This document shows, one piece after another, positions 53,722 to 62,282 of a DNA stretch of 64,000 nt. The stretch covers positions 62,001 through 126,000 of the forward strand of contig NZ_BIFH01000042.1 in assembly GCF_003967355.1 (NCBI RefSeq). Reading direction: 5' to 3'. A model generated the notes under the pieces. It was not told the origin of the DNA. It searched no databases and saw only the letters and a list, made by a program, of their open reading frames with translations. This DNA comes from Embleya hyalina. GTDB taxonomy: Bacteria; Actinomycetota; Actinomycetes; Streptomycetales; Streptomycetaceae. The position numbers and the translations under genes were made by a program. Every line of letters begins with the position of its first letter. Position 1 is the first letter of the stretch.

Positions 53722-54438
53722 ATGAGCGGTCCCACGGGAACCGGCGAACCGGCCGCGCCGGCCACGGCTCGGCGGCCGAGACGCGACGCCGAGGCCAACC
53801 GTCGGCGCATCGTCCGGGCCGGGCGTGAGGTCTTCGGCGCCCGCGGGCTGCAGGCCACGCTCAACGACGTCGCCCACCACGCCGGGCTCGGCGTCGGCAC
53901 CGTCTACCGCAAGTTCTCCGACAAGCGGGCACTCGCAGAGGTCGTCTTCGGCGAAGAACTCGACGAGATCGCGGCGATGGCGCGAGACGCCCTGGATCGG
54001 GACGACGCCTTCGACGCCTTGGCCGAGTTCCTGGAGCGGGCGCTGGCGCGGGCCGCACACAACCGGGGATTGCGCGAACTCATGCGCCAAGGCGTGGCCG
54101 AGGGCACGGGCCTCGCCCGAGCGCGCCGGGAGATCCACTCGCACTGCGAACGCCTCGTGGAACAGGCCCGCGACCAGGGTGGGTTGCGGGAGGGGGTGAC
54201 CGCGGCCGACATCGCGCGCATCGCCGTGATGATCGACGCGGTCATGGCACTGCCCGCCGAACAGCCGGCCGGGCAACCCACCGAACAGCCCTCCGAGTTG
54301 TGGCGACGCTACCTGGTGATCATCCTCGACGGACTCCGCGCTCACCGGCACCAACCACCACTACCCGAACCCACCGAAGCCCGCCGGCCACGACGGAACC
54401 ACCCCGCGCGTTCCACCACCAAGCCGTCGACCGGGTGA
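53722..54438 (+). CDS. TetR-family transcriptional regulator
   Basis: 238 residues. HTH region: IVRAGREVFGARGLQATLND then VAHHAGLGVGTVYRKFSDKR (residues ~33-72), followed by a helical C-terminal ligand domain (LAEFLERALARAAHNRG, MIDAVMALPAEQ). AAGGAGG precedes ATG 53722. The tail after ~205 is Pro/Arg-rich. With matching palindromes in its own promoter and that of the divergently read dehydrogenase, it most likely represses both. Confidence 0.9.
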   Translation: MSGPTGTGEPAAPATARRPRRDAEANRRRIVRAGREVFGARGLQATLNDVAHHAGLGVGTVYRKFSDKRALAEVVFGEELDEIAAMARDALDRDDAFDALAEFLERALARAAHNRGLRELMRQGVAEGTGLARARREIHSHCERLVEQARDQGGLREGVTAADIARIAVMIDAVMALPAEQPAGQPTEQPSELWRRYLVIILDGLRAHRHQPPLPEPTEARRPRRNHPARSTTKPSTG

Positions 54439-54792
54439 ACCCGCCCTCGGGCGCCCTGGCCGAACACGTCCTCGCCGCGCCTGCCTTTCGACGCCCGGTC
54501 GCACCCCGAGTCGGGGTCCGCGCTGCGGATCGTTTCGCGCGGGCATTCCCAGGCCGTACAGCAGGGCGCGTCCGCTGCGGGTGCTGTAGGCGCGCCGACC
54601 TCCTTCGAGTCTGCCCGTATGGTCCCGGCATCGAGGGGGTTGTCGCTCTCGCCGCCGGAGACCTCCACGCGCGCGGCTCGCACCAGTTGCTTTCCGGGAT
54701 GTAGGAGCGGGTTCACGAGGGCTTGCAGCGCTGCGTGTTCGGCCACGGACGACCTGTCCTTTCCCGGTCCGGACGATCCGTCGTCGCTCCCG
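54439..54792. other. Spacer between convergent genes
   Basis: About 350 bp between the TetR stop and the dehydrogenase 3' end. Open frames exist in both directions, but none has a convincing start, ribosome site or domain. No hairpin strong enough to call was seen. Confidence 0.4.
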
Positions 54793-55641
54793 TCATGGCC
54801 GCGGCTTTCGGTCGGGGATCAGTTCCCGGGTGAGGTGGTGGAGGCGTAGTGCGGAGTCTCGGTCGAAGGCCGGGGCGGTCAGGGGGAGTCGGCGGGTTGT
54901 TCGGTAGGCGGTGAAGGGTGGGGCCGGGGGGTCGTCGAGGAGGCGGGTCATCGGCTCGACCGCCTTTTCCGGCGCGGTGGCGAAGACGGCGAAGCACGCC
55001 TTGACGAGGGTGCGCAGCGGTTGTGGAAGGTGGTCGGGCATGCCGGTCGCCACGACGTTGGGGTTGTAGGCGATGTAGCGGATCGGGGTGCCTGCGTGTA
55101 CCTCGGGGAAGGCCGCGCCGAGCAGGTCGTTGGCGCGGAACGACTGCAGGGTGGCCTTGGTACCGCTGTAGCGGCGCGTCAGTTGCGGGTCCTCCCAGTG
55201 GATGCGACCCAGCGGAACGCCCGGGGTGCCGACGTTCATGATCACCGCACGTGGGGCGGATTCGAGCGCCCTGCGCAGGCCGTGGCCGAGCACGTACCGG
55301 CTCAGGTACGCGAGCGCGAAGCTGTGTTCGAACCCCTCGGGGGTGACGGTGTGTGGGCCGAAGAGCCGGTAGCGCTGGGCGCAGAGCACGAGTTTGTCGA
55401 CCGAGGGACAGGTGTCCTCGATCGTGGTGACGAGTTCGCGGGCCGCCGCGACCGAGGTGAGGTCCGCCCGCAGGAAGGTGGCTCGGCCGCCGACGGCCTC
55501 GGTCTCGGCTTCCGCGAGCAGGGCCTCGCCCTTGGCGGCGGTGCTGCCCACCACGAGCACGTGCGCTCCCAGGCGCAGGTAGTGCAGGGCAAGTGCTCTG
55601 CCCAGTCCGTCGGTTCCTCCGGTGACGACCACGGTCTGCAC
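54793..55641 (-). CDS. Short-chain dehydrogenase/reductase
   Basis: 282 residues from GTG 55641 with AAGGAG 8 nt upstream; upstream frames are unsupported. The cofactor site is VVVTGGTDGLGRALALHYL (TGxxxGLG), then LRADLTS, and the active-site region has RRYSGTKATLQSFRAND, giving Tyr and Lys in YxxxK. NADP(H) preference is likely from the loop after the Gly-rich motif. Two operator-like palindromes lie upstream at 55712-55780. Confidence 0.87.
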   Translation of the reverse strand: MQTVVVTGGTDGLGRALALHYLRLGAHVLVVGSTAAKGEALLAEAETEAVGGRATFLRADLTSVAAARELVTTIEDTCPSVDKLVLCAQRYRLFGPHTVTPEGFEHSFALAYLSRYVLGHGLRRALESAPRAVIMNVGTPGVPLGRIHWEDPQLTRRYSGTKATLQSFRANDLLGAAFPEVHAGTPIRYIAYNPNVVATGMPDHLPQPLRTLVKACFAVFATAPEKAVEPMTRLLDDPPAPPFTAYRTTRRLPLTAPAFDRDSALRLHHLTRELIPDRKPRP

Positions 55642-55711
55642 TCTCGGTGCTCCTTTCGCCGGGTTGCGCGATGACGGCGCCGCCCGATGTCGCGGGACCA
55701 CTGTGCGAAGT

Positions 55712-55780
55712 AAACGGATATCGGGTATCCGCTTGAGTATGAGCGCGACCGTACCACAAGCGGATATGACATGTCCGCTT
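55712..55780. promoter_or_regulatory. TetR operator-like palindromes O2 and O3
   Basis: O2 (55712-55734) and O3 (55758-55780) are 23-bp palindromes with half sites CGGATA and TATCCG/TGTCCG. O2 differs from O1 (53666) at one base. The flanks (ATCCGCTTG-GTATG before, TACGGTCGCG after) also match those of O1, so this is a duplicated promoter block. From 55781 to 56039 no gene is seen, although the block ends like the start of the TetR gene. Confidence 0.65.
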
Positions 55781-56039
55781 CGTCGTACGGTCGCGTCGCC
55801 GGGAAGAAGTTCCCATGGGTGGTCACGGCGAATGGTGGTCCCGGTGGTGTGCCCGGGTGCGCCCGGTGGGGCGACGGGCTGGTGCGCGATCGGCTCGACG
55901 GCGGGGCGGGCGACGGGAGTCGGGCGAGGCGTGCGACGTCGGCGTCGGGACCTACGGCCGCGCGGGCTTCACATGCCTACGACGACGAATACTCCTCGCG
56001 GATGGACCATCTTCACGGAAATCGCCGAGGACGCAGCTT

Positions 56040-56813
56040 TCATCGATCGGAATCGGCCCGGACGGCGGCCGTGGTCTCGCGGAGTTCTCGGGCCGCGGCG
56101 AGTGCGGGTGCGGCGGCCTCGTGGTCGGTCGGCGAGAGGGGGAGGCGTGCGAGTTCGTCCAGTTGTTCGCGGGCGCGGTCGAAGTCGTCGAGGCGGACGT
56201 GGAGTTCGGCGAGGTACGCGTGTGCCTCGGCTCGCCCGGCGGGCGTCGCGGCGGGGTCCTGGCGGGATATGGCGCCGGCGAGGATCTTGGCGGCCTGCGC
56301 GACGTCGCCGCGCGAGTCGGCGAATACGATCGCGTTCGCGAGTGCTGCCGCGAGTCTGCCCTCGGTGGCCGCCGGCTCATCGGTCGTGTCGGTGTGGTCG
56401 GGTGCGTCGGTTTTCGGTGCGTCCGGGCTGCGGACCACGCGGATCCAGTTCCCCGCGGGGTCGACGAGGCTGAACCCGCTCAGGCCGCCGTAGTTCTTGC
56501 GCGGGCGGGGTCGGGTGATGCGCGGGAATCCGGTGAGGGGGAGTCTGCCGTACCGCGTGCGCAGGCCGGCGGCGAACACCTCGAACAGGAGTCCGGTGTC
56601 CGGTGTGACCAGGAGGCAGGAGCCGTACGAGTCCTCCGGGCGAAGGCCGGGAATTCCGTTGTAGTGCAGTTCGATGTCGCCGCGACGCAGCGCGAGATAG
56701 GGGTTGGGGCGTATCTGCCGATACGTCACCTCGAAGCCGAGGGGAAGAAGGAAGTCGCGGATTTCGTCGATGGAGGGACAAGGGAGGATGGGCACCATCC
56801 GTGCGTCGACCAT
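56040..56813 (-). CDS. VOC-family (glyoxalase/bleomycin-resistance-like) protein with TPR-like tail
   Basis: 257 residues. Residues ~1-130 form a VOC domain (MVPILPCPSIDEIRDFLLPL, FEVTYRQIRPNPYLALRR, GNWIRVVR) as found in bleomycin/fosfomycin-resistance and dioxygenase relatives; the usual metal His/Glu set is not obvious. Residues ~150-250 are helical with TPR spacing (ALANAIVFADSRGDVAQAAK, AHAYLAELHVRLDDFDRAR). The combination suggests a binding or adaptor protein rather than a plain enzyme. ATG 56813 is the start; no regulator is adjacent. Confidence 0.78.
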   Translation of the reverse strand: MVDARMVPILPCPSIDEIRDFLLPLGFEVTYRQIRPNPYLALRRGDIELHYNGIPGLRPEDSYGSCLLVTPDTGLLFEVFAAGLRTRYGRLPLTGFPRITRPRPRKNYGGLSGFSLVDPAGNWIRVVRSPDAPKTDAPDHTDTTDEPAATEGRLAAALANAIVFADSRGDVAQAAKILAGAISRQDPAATPAGRAEAHAYLAELHVRLDDFDRAREQLDELARLPLSPTDHEAAAPALAAARELRETTAAVRADSDR

Positions 56814-57153
56814 GGCGGCGATTCAACCATCGGTGACGACGAGCATGCACGCCCGAGCCGACGCGGACCGCCGCCCGTCCTCCGGCATCGCCCGCTACGG
56901 CAGGATCGGCCTGCCGTGTCCGGACGAGTTGGGCCACCCGAACCCGGAGCGCGAGGAACGCGGGGCCACCGCGGTCGCCACGGACTCCGCGTTCAGCCCG
57001 GTTCGTCAACCGCGGGTGAGAGGCCGCAGCGTGCACAGGCTACGACTCGAACAGTCAAGGACGTCTCGGGCGACCCGCATGTCGGGGCCGGACGGGCGTA
57101 CCGCCCCGCCGCCACGGCCCGCCCCCGCAGGCGCGCACGGGGTCGGCGGCGGG
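56814..57153. other. Intergenic region
   Basis: 340 bp between the VOC gene start and the lipoprotein operon 3' end. Open frames on both strands overlap, but none has a consistent codon bias plus start signal. Nothing recognisable. Confidence 0.4.
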
Positions 57154-57498
57154 TCAGTGTTTCCGGCAGGTCGGATCGTCCACGAGCACAGCGTTCGCGG
57201 GGATGATCACCACGTCCTCGTCGATCGACACCGAGCCCTTGGTGGTGGTGTAGCCACGCTTGCCGGGCCCGACGCATTTGGTGGCGAGGTTGCCGAACCC
57301 GTCGGGGAAGTTGAACACTTCCGCGGGACTGTCCTCGCCCCGGTCGCCCAACACCGGGGCGTCCGCCTTGCCGCGCTCGTCGTAATACTCCTGCGAACAC
57401 CCGGCGACGGCGCCGAGGGCCAGGAACACCGACACGATCGGCGCCCATCGCGTCGTGCGCGATTGTCGCGGCGCGTTCGTCCGCCGCCTCGCACTCAC
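57154..57498 (-). CDS. Small lipoprotein, second of a tandem paralogous pair
   Basis: 114 residues from GTG 57498. The signal ends in lipobox AVAGC (VFLALGAVAGCSQ). The mature part shares EVFNFPDGFGNLATKCVG with its upstream paralogue, with one conserved Cys in KCVG and another near the C-terminus (PTCRKH); these may pair. The stop of the upstream gene overlaps this start by 4 bp. Envelope-anchored, function unknown. Confidence 0.78.
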   Translation of the reverse strand: MSARRRTNAPRQSRTTRWAPIVSVFLALGAVAGCSQEYYDERGKADAPVLGDRGEDSPAEVFNFPDGFGNLATKCVGPGKRGYTTTKGSVSIDEDVVIIPANAVLVDDPTCRKH

Positions 57499-57770
57499 CC
57501 CGCGCACGCCGCGTCCGGGACGACCTGCACGTTTGAGGGGCCGCTCGCGTTCGTGGTCACGTAGGCGCGGAATCCGTGACCGACACACTTGGTGGCGAGG
57601 TTCCCGAAGCCGTCGGGGAAGTTGAACACCTGGGCCGGAGTGTCGTCGCCACGCTGGTTCGCGACCGGCGAGTCGCCCTTGCCGCGCTCGTCGTCGTCCC
57701 CGGCGCACCCCGCCAACAGCAGCACGCCCGCCAGCGCGCACGGTACGACACCCCATCCGAGTCCCGCCAC
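57495..57770 (-). CDS. Small lipoprotein, first of a tandem paralogous pair
   Basis: 91 residues from GTG 57770 (GGGAG upstream). Hydrophobic signal ALAGVLLLAGC with lipobox LAGC, then an acidic stretch GDDDERGKGD and the shared domain AQVFNFPDGFGNLATKCVGH. It ends VVPDAACAG. The pair arose by tandem duplication. A conserved phrase around FNFPDGFGN may be a ligand or partner surface. Divergent from the 833-residue gene at 57989 with a 218-bp spacer. Confidence 0.78.
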   Translation of the reverse strand: MAGLGWGVVPCALAGVLLLAGCAGDDDERGKGDSPVANQRGDDTPAQVFNFPDGFGNLATKCVGHGFRAYVTTNASGPSNVQVVPDAACAG

Positions 57771-57988
57771 GACTCTCCCTCCCTCGCCCCACACGTCCGA
57801 GGGATCAACATCCCAGCCGGGACAGCCGCGACGCGATGGGGACTTCCCCACGCACCACCCGCGACCGTCGTCGCGGTGACCGGCGGGCGGTATCGCATGG
57901 GGCGTGTCGCCCGTCGTGGATACAGTCGCCGACGTTCGCGCCGACGACGGCACGAGGATCGCACGACCGCAGGAATCGAGGGCTACTC

Positions 57989-60490
57989 ATGTTCGACGCC
58001 GAATCGGGGGTCGAGGTCGGGCCCGAGTCGCCCACCGCGCTGCTCGTGGCCGCCGGGCGGGTGGACGACCACCGCGTCAACCTCGACCGTGAGGCCGCGC
58101 TGTTCGGCGGGCTGTCCGCCTCGGGTGTCCCGCCGCTCCGCCTGGTGGACGCGGTCTTCGCGTCCCACTGGGTGCCCGGACTCGAGGTCCTCGTGCGCAA
58201 CGAGCAGGCCCTCGGGGGCATCCCCGATCTGCGGGACCGCCTCGTCGCCACCGGCGATCCGCGGATCGCGCTCGCGGTGCTCCAGGGAAGGGCGTGGACC
58301 AAGCACGACCGCAGGCGGGTGCTGGCCGGGGCCGACCTGCGCCCGGAATGGCGGGAGTTGTGGACCGCGGTGCGCCGATGGCTCATCGACGGGCGCGTCC
58401 GGGCCGCCCTCGCCGCGGCCGTGGTGTGCCCCTTTCCCGACGTTCTCACGCACGCCGTGTCGGAGCCCGGGGCCGGACTGACCCGCGCCGAACTGCTCCG
58501 CGCGTTGTCGTCCCTTCGCACGCACGGCGGGGACGACGCGGTACGCCGGGTGCTGGATTCCGTCCAGGTGGACCGGCACCCGGACGTCCGCGAACTTGTC
58601 GAGGCGTCGCTCGCGGGCGCGGACGACGATCCGCTGCGGGCCGCGGTGAGCGAGGCCGAGGGAACGGTCGGTCTCGTCGACGAACTACGCGACGCGGACA
58701 CGTACTCCGACGCACGGGACAGCCTGATCTGGCGCGCCGACCTCGACGGGACCGCGCTCCTCGCGGCGCACGAAGGGACGCCGTTCGGACCGCACGCGGC
58801 CGTCGTGCTCGTGGAACGGCCGGATTGCCCGGCCGAGTTGCTTCTTGCCCTGTGTCGGACCCACCCTCGTCCGGAAGAACTCCTGAAGTCCTGCGCCACC
58901 CCACCGCCCGCCACGGCGCTCCTGGAGCTGCCGCCGCGATGCGTCACGGCGAAGGTGCTGGAGGTATTGGTCGAGCGTTGCGTGGCCGGCGGCTTGACCG
59001 GCGAGGATCTGCTCGCCCACGCCCGCCCGGCCAAGACCGTGCTCGCCCTGGCCCATGCGGTCGACTCGTCCGCCCCCGCGCCCCTGTGGGAGGGCTTCCA
59101 CGCCGGGCTCGCCCGACTCGTGCGAAGCGGGCTCGGCGCCGACGTGGCGGCGTGGCGTGCCGTCGCCGAACTCCTGAACCGGTTCCGGGGCACCGTGCCC
59201 GATCTGGTGGAGAAGGCGGCCCGGCACGCGACCGGGAACGACGACGCCCCCGGGCCGTGGCCCGGCGCGGCGGACGTCCCCGGCCACACCGACACCCGGC
59301 GTCTCGACGTTCGCCGTCGGGCCTTCGTCGCACTCGTCGACGCCGCCGACGATCGCACGATGGACGTGCTGGCACCGCTCGTGGACGGCCGGACCGCGTA
59401 CGACACCACCGTGCACGGTCGATGGCGCCCGGCCCGGCTCGCCGACCTGATCGCGCGCGGCCCCGGTCGCGAACTCGCCCTCACCGCACGGCACTCCCGC
59501 CTGCCCGCCGACGCGGTGGCTCCGTTGGCCGCCCTGGACGACCCGGAGGTGAACGCCGGACTCGTCTACCAGATCCACGCCAACGGCCGCCTGCTTCTGG
59601 ACATCGTCCAAGGCGTCCCGCAACGCCCTTGCCCCGACGGCACCCGAATTCCGCTCTCCCCGACGCTGCGGGCCGAACTCCTCCCCGCGGACGGCACGTT
59701 CCCGAAGCGGCAGTGGCTGGCCCCGTTCGTCGGCTCCGGAGACCCGGAACTCCTCGCGGCGGCACTCGCCGTCGTACAGATCCGCACCCGGCATCTGCAA
59801 CTGAAGATGGCGTTGGGCCAGTGGGAACGCGCGGGCCGCGACACGATCGGGTTGCCGAACTGGTTCTCCGACCCGACCAAGGCCCTGATCTCCGCGCTTC
59901 GCACCCACCCCGATCCGAGGACCGCGCTGGAATCCCTGCGCGCGCACGTCCGGGACGCCGAGTCCGCGGACAGCCTCGCCAAACGCCTGCGCACCACCAC
60001 GGCGCGCTCCCTGCCCCAGCTCCTGAACGAGGGCTACCGCTGGGACTGGTCCGTCCTCGAGGTCGCCCACGCGCGAGGTCGTCTCGGGAACGACATCCTG
60101 CCCCGACTCGCCGAACTCCCGGGCTGCCCCGACACGTTGTGCCGACCGGGACGAGACGCGATCCCCAACCGGGACGGGAAACCGATGTCTCCCGCGACCC
60201 TGCGCAGCCTCACCCGCCGTACGCTGCGACCACACGACGACTGGGTGAGCGACGCGCTCGCCCAGGGCCGGTTCACCGTTCGGGAACTGCTGCAACACGG
60301 CCGACCCGTCGCCGCGTTGCCGGTCGCGCGAATATGGCCGGACCAGGACGCTCGTACCCTCCTCGAATCCCTCGTCCACGACCACCTCGACGGCAACACG
60401 GAGGCCTGGGTCATCGCCCTGCGCCTCCTGGACGACTTCACCGGCACCCTCCCGGAACTGCTCACCACGGCGGAGCACGCGGCATCGTGA
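57989..60490 (+). CDS. Large cytoplasmic protein of unknown function (helical repeats)
   Basis: 833 residues from ATG 57989 (GAGGG 6 nt upstream). No signal or membrane segment. The sequence is almost wholly helical with repeated units such as FGPHAAVVLVERPDCPAELL and LLALCRTHPRPEELLKSCAT, recalling HEAT or leucine-rich-variant repeats, but no family is certain. The C-terminal region contains a repeated LP-rich pattern (RPVAALPVARIWPDQD). Many cysteines lack zinc-type spacing. It is monocistronic by context. Function unknown. Confidence 0.75.
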   Translation: MFDAESGVEVGPESPTALLVAAGRVDDHRVNLDREAALFGGLSASGVPPLRLVDAVFASHWVPGLEVLVRNEQALGGIPDLRDRLVATGDPRIALAVLQGRAWTKHDRRRVLAGADLRPEWRELWTAVRRWLIDGRVRAALAAAVVCPFPDVLTHAVSEPGAGLTRAELLRALSSLRTHGGDDAVRRVLDSVQVDRHPDVRELVEASLAGADDDPLRAAVSEAEGTVGLVDELRDADTYSDARDSLIWRADLDGTALLAAHEGTPFGPHAAVVLVERPDCPAELLLALCRTHPRPEELLKSCATPPPATALLELPPRCVTAKVLEVLVERCVAGGLTGEDLLAHARPAKTVLALAHAVDSSAPAPLWEGFHAGLARLVRSGLGADVAAWRAVAELLNRFRGTVPDLVEKAARHATGNDDAPGPWPGAADVPGHTDTRRLDVRRRAFVALVDAADDRTMDVLAPLVDGRTAYDTTVHGRWRPARLADLIARGPGRELALTARHSRLPADAVAPLAALDDPEVNAGLVYQIHANGRLLLDIVQGVPQRPCPDGTRIPLSPTLRAELLPADGTFPKRQWLAPFVGSGDPELLAAALAVVQIRTRHLQLKMALGQWERAGRDTIGLPNWFSDPTKALISALRTHPDPRTALESLRAHVRDAESADSLAKRLRTTTARSLPQLLNEGYRWDWSVLEVAHARGRLGNDILPRLAELPGCPDTLCRPGRDAIPNRDGKPMSPATLRSLTRRTLRPHDDWVSDALAQGRFTVRELLQHGRPVAALPVARIWPDQDARTLLESLVHDHLDGNTEAWVIALRLLDDFTGTLPELLTTAEHAAS

Positions 60491-60544
60491 GGCGACGTCA
60501 CCGCGAGACCGCCGCGCGGCCGAGGCCATGCCCGCGTCGAGCAA

Positions 60545-60734
60545 CGCACGTCGGTCCCCGGGTCGGCGCGATCCAATCGGTGAGGGTGACGAGTCGGTGT
60601 CGGCCGTCGGCGCTGTCGAGGGTGAACGCCGGATAGCCGGGAATGGTGCCAGCGTGGCCGTACGCGGGGCCGCAGTCGGTGTCATGGACGTGGATGCCCA
60701 GGCCGTAACCGACGGCCGGGCGAGGGCCGTTGGG
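60545..60734 (-). pseudogene. C-terminal remnant of a beta-lactamase-fold serine hydrolase
   Basis: Minus-strand reading from 60734 gives PAVGYGLGIHVHDTDCG and PAYGHAGTIPGYPAFTLD, the GLG-to-HxGxxPGY end of class C beta-lactamase/DD-peptidase-like proteins, then a short tail to ~60545. There is no start, no SxxK segment and no continuing frame upstream, so only a fragment survives. Confidence 0.55.
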
Positions 60735-60787
60735 TACCGGGCGAGGCCGAGCGTCAGGCGTGCCAGGCCCCTTCGGCGTCCACGGGC

Positions 60788-61060
60788 CATGCGTGGTCGA
60801 TGCCGTTCGACGACGCGCGCCGCGCCGAGTTCCCGGTCCGGCCGGCCTTCGCCGGGCAGGCCGCGCACGACGCGCGGCTGACGGCCGTACGGCGGGAGAC
60901 CGCCGCCGCGATCCGCGAGCGGGTGGCCCAGGGCATTCGCAACGGAAAGGAGTGCGGCGAGGTGGACGCCTCCGTGGACGCCGACGAACAGGCCCTGTGT
61001 GTCGTCGCGTTCGCCGAGGGGCCGGCGATGCGCATGCACGCCGACCCCGACGGCACGCCG
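60788..61060 (+). pseudogene. C-terminal remnant of a TetR-type regulator
   Basis: The plus-strand frame has AVRRETAAAIRERVAQGIRN and DADEQALCVVAFAEGPAMRM, typical of the ligand-domain end of TetR proteins (ALxxLVDGLxLQ pattern). No DNA-binding domain precedes it; at ~60785 it abuts the serine hydrolase remnant on the other strand. ATG 60800 opens an unlikely 131-residue frame ending at 61195. Confidence 0.45.
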
Positions 61061-61176
61061 GGGGCGGCGGTCCCGGCCGCCCCGGACGACCACCTCGCCC
61101 GAGTCTTCACCGGGGCCTGCCGCCACGGGCGCCGCGCCCGACGAGTCCGGACGCGGCGCCCGGGACCGCGATTCTG

Positions 61177-61190
61177 CTATCAGGTGATAG
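61177..61190. promoter_or_regulatory. Palindromic operator of the toxin-antitoxin pair
   Basis: CTATCA (61177-61182), 2-bp spacer, TGATAG (61185-61190), 10 bp before the antitoxin ATG at 61200, with no Shine-Dalgarno in between. TAGCTT (61188-61193) could be the -10 of a leaderless transcript. Ribbon-helix-helix antitoxins usually bind such sites and repress their own operon. Confidence 0.55.
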
Positions 61191-61199
61191 CTTGAGTTC

Positions 61200-61412
61200 A
61201 TGGCGAAGACTCAGGTGAACCTCCGGCTGGAGGAGACCGCGGCGGAGATGGCCCGGCAGGCGGCCGAGACCCGGCGCATGCCGGTGAACGAATACGTGGA
61301 GCAGTTGATCCGCACCGACAACGAACGCCTGCGCGAGGTCTTCCTCGCGGGCGCCCAGGAGGTCCTGGACGGCTACGGCGACCTGCTGGACGAGATCGAG
61401 TCGCGCGGGTGA
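61200..61412 (+). CDS. Ribbon-helix-helix-like antitoxin
   Basis: 70 residues. The start MAKTQVNLRLEETAAEMARQ is the beta strand plus helix of a CopG/Arc-type RHH fold, followed by a helix pair (NEYVEQLIRTDNERLREVF) and an acidic C-terminus that would wrap the toxin. The operator at 61177-61190 and the 4-bp overlap (GTGA) with the Doc-like gene support an antitoxin. Confidence 0.75.
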   Translation: MAKTQVNLRLEETAAEMARQAAETRRMPVNEYVEQLIRTDNERLREVFLAGAQEVLDGYGDLLDEIESRG

Positions 61413-61786
61413 GCGCGAGTGTCGACCTGGCGTGGATCCTGGAGGTCGCGCGCCGCGCGGGGTACGACGATCCCGCCCCGGACGACTACGGTGTCCCGAT
61501 CGCGGCCGTGGAGCGGCATCGGGCGGTGATCGCCGGGCAGGACGTCTACCACGGCACCTACGCCAGGGCCGCGGCGCTCGCACACAGCCTGGGCCGCATG
61601 CGTTGGCTGGAGCGTTCCAACCTGCGGGTCGCCGTCGCGGTGGCCCACGGTTATCTCTCGGCCTGCGGCGTGCGGGTCAAGCTCACCCAGCACGGGGTCA
61701 CCGCACTGGCCGAGGAGTTGACCCGCGCGTCCTCGACCGCGGCGAGCGTCGCCGCAGTGCTCAGGACCTGGGACACCCCCGACTGA
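61409..61786 (+). CDS. Doc/Fic-like toxin, degenerate active site
   Basis: 125 residues. The layout follows small Doc toxins: YARAAALAHSLGRMRWLERS, then NLRVAVAVAHGYLSACGV, where the Fic motif HPFxxGNKR would sit. The catalytic His and the GN pair are replaced (MRWLERSN), so AMP- or phosphotransfer by the usual route is unlikely. Such proteins are common next to RHH genes in actinomycetes. It is translationally coupled to the antitoxin through GTG 61409. Either a non-catalytic toxin or a decayed one. Confidence 0.7.
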   Translation: MSASVDLAWILEVARRAGYDDPAPDDYGVPIAAVERHRAVIAGQDVYHGTYARAAALAHSLGRMRWLERSNLRVAVAVAHGYLSACGVRVKLTQHGVTALAEELTRASSTAASVAAVLRTWDTPD

Positions 61787-61952
61787 ACCCGCGCACCCGA
61801 CGCGTACGTGCGGCGCTCTCGGCGGGAGGGGCGGGGAGCGAGGTGGACGGCCTCGTCGATCTCCCGCGCGATCCGTCCCGGGCTCCGCGCGAGGGACGTG
61901 TCCGGCGGCGCGAGGCCGTCACGGGCATGCCTTGGCGGGGGTTCCGACACGG

Positions 61953-62282
61953 TCAGGAGTACCAGGACGCTTCCGTCGGCCGTGACCGTCGGGGCACATC
62001 CCGGGCAGGCATGGGCCTGCGTTCGCCGTCCGCGAGCAGGAAGCTCACCGGGTCGCCACCGAAAGCGCCCGGGAGTGTCACTTCGACCTCGATGTCGCGA
62101 GGCGGGTCGGTGGGCAGGATCGCGGTCATCACCTGTGTTCGGGCGCGGTGGCCGCTGACGCGGGCAGCGGCGACCTCCTTCCCGTCCACGAGGAGTTCCA
62201 GTTCCCGCGTTCGGCCCGTCCGCAGGCCCACGGTGACCGAGCAGCCGGCGTGCTCGCAGTGAAAGTGATACTCGCGGCTCAT
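61953..62282 (-). CDS. Small hypothetical protein with N-terminal cysteines
   Basis: 109 residues from ATG 62282 (AGGAG 8 nt upstream). It opens MSREYHFHCEHAGCSVTVGL, a Cys/His pair that could bind a metal, followed by a beta-rich domain (ELELLVDGKEVAAARVSGHR, DIEVEVTLPG) and a basic tail. No signal or membrane segment. Family not recognised; convergent with the toxin gene. Confidence 0.6.
   Translation of the reverse strand: MSREYHFHCEHAGCSVTVGLRTGRTRELELLVDGKEVAAARVSGHRARTQVMTAILPTDPPRDIEVEVTLPGAFGGDPVSFLLADGERRPMPARDVPRRSRPTEASWYS

Noticed and set aside
55815-56039. Possible third TetR start after the duplicated operator block
   Set aside because: The ATG near 55815 is preserved, but the translation has no HTH and soon runs antisense into the VOC gene.
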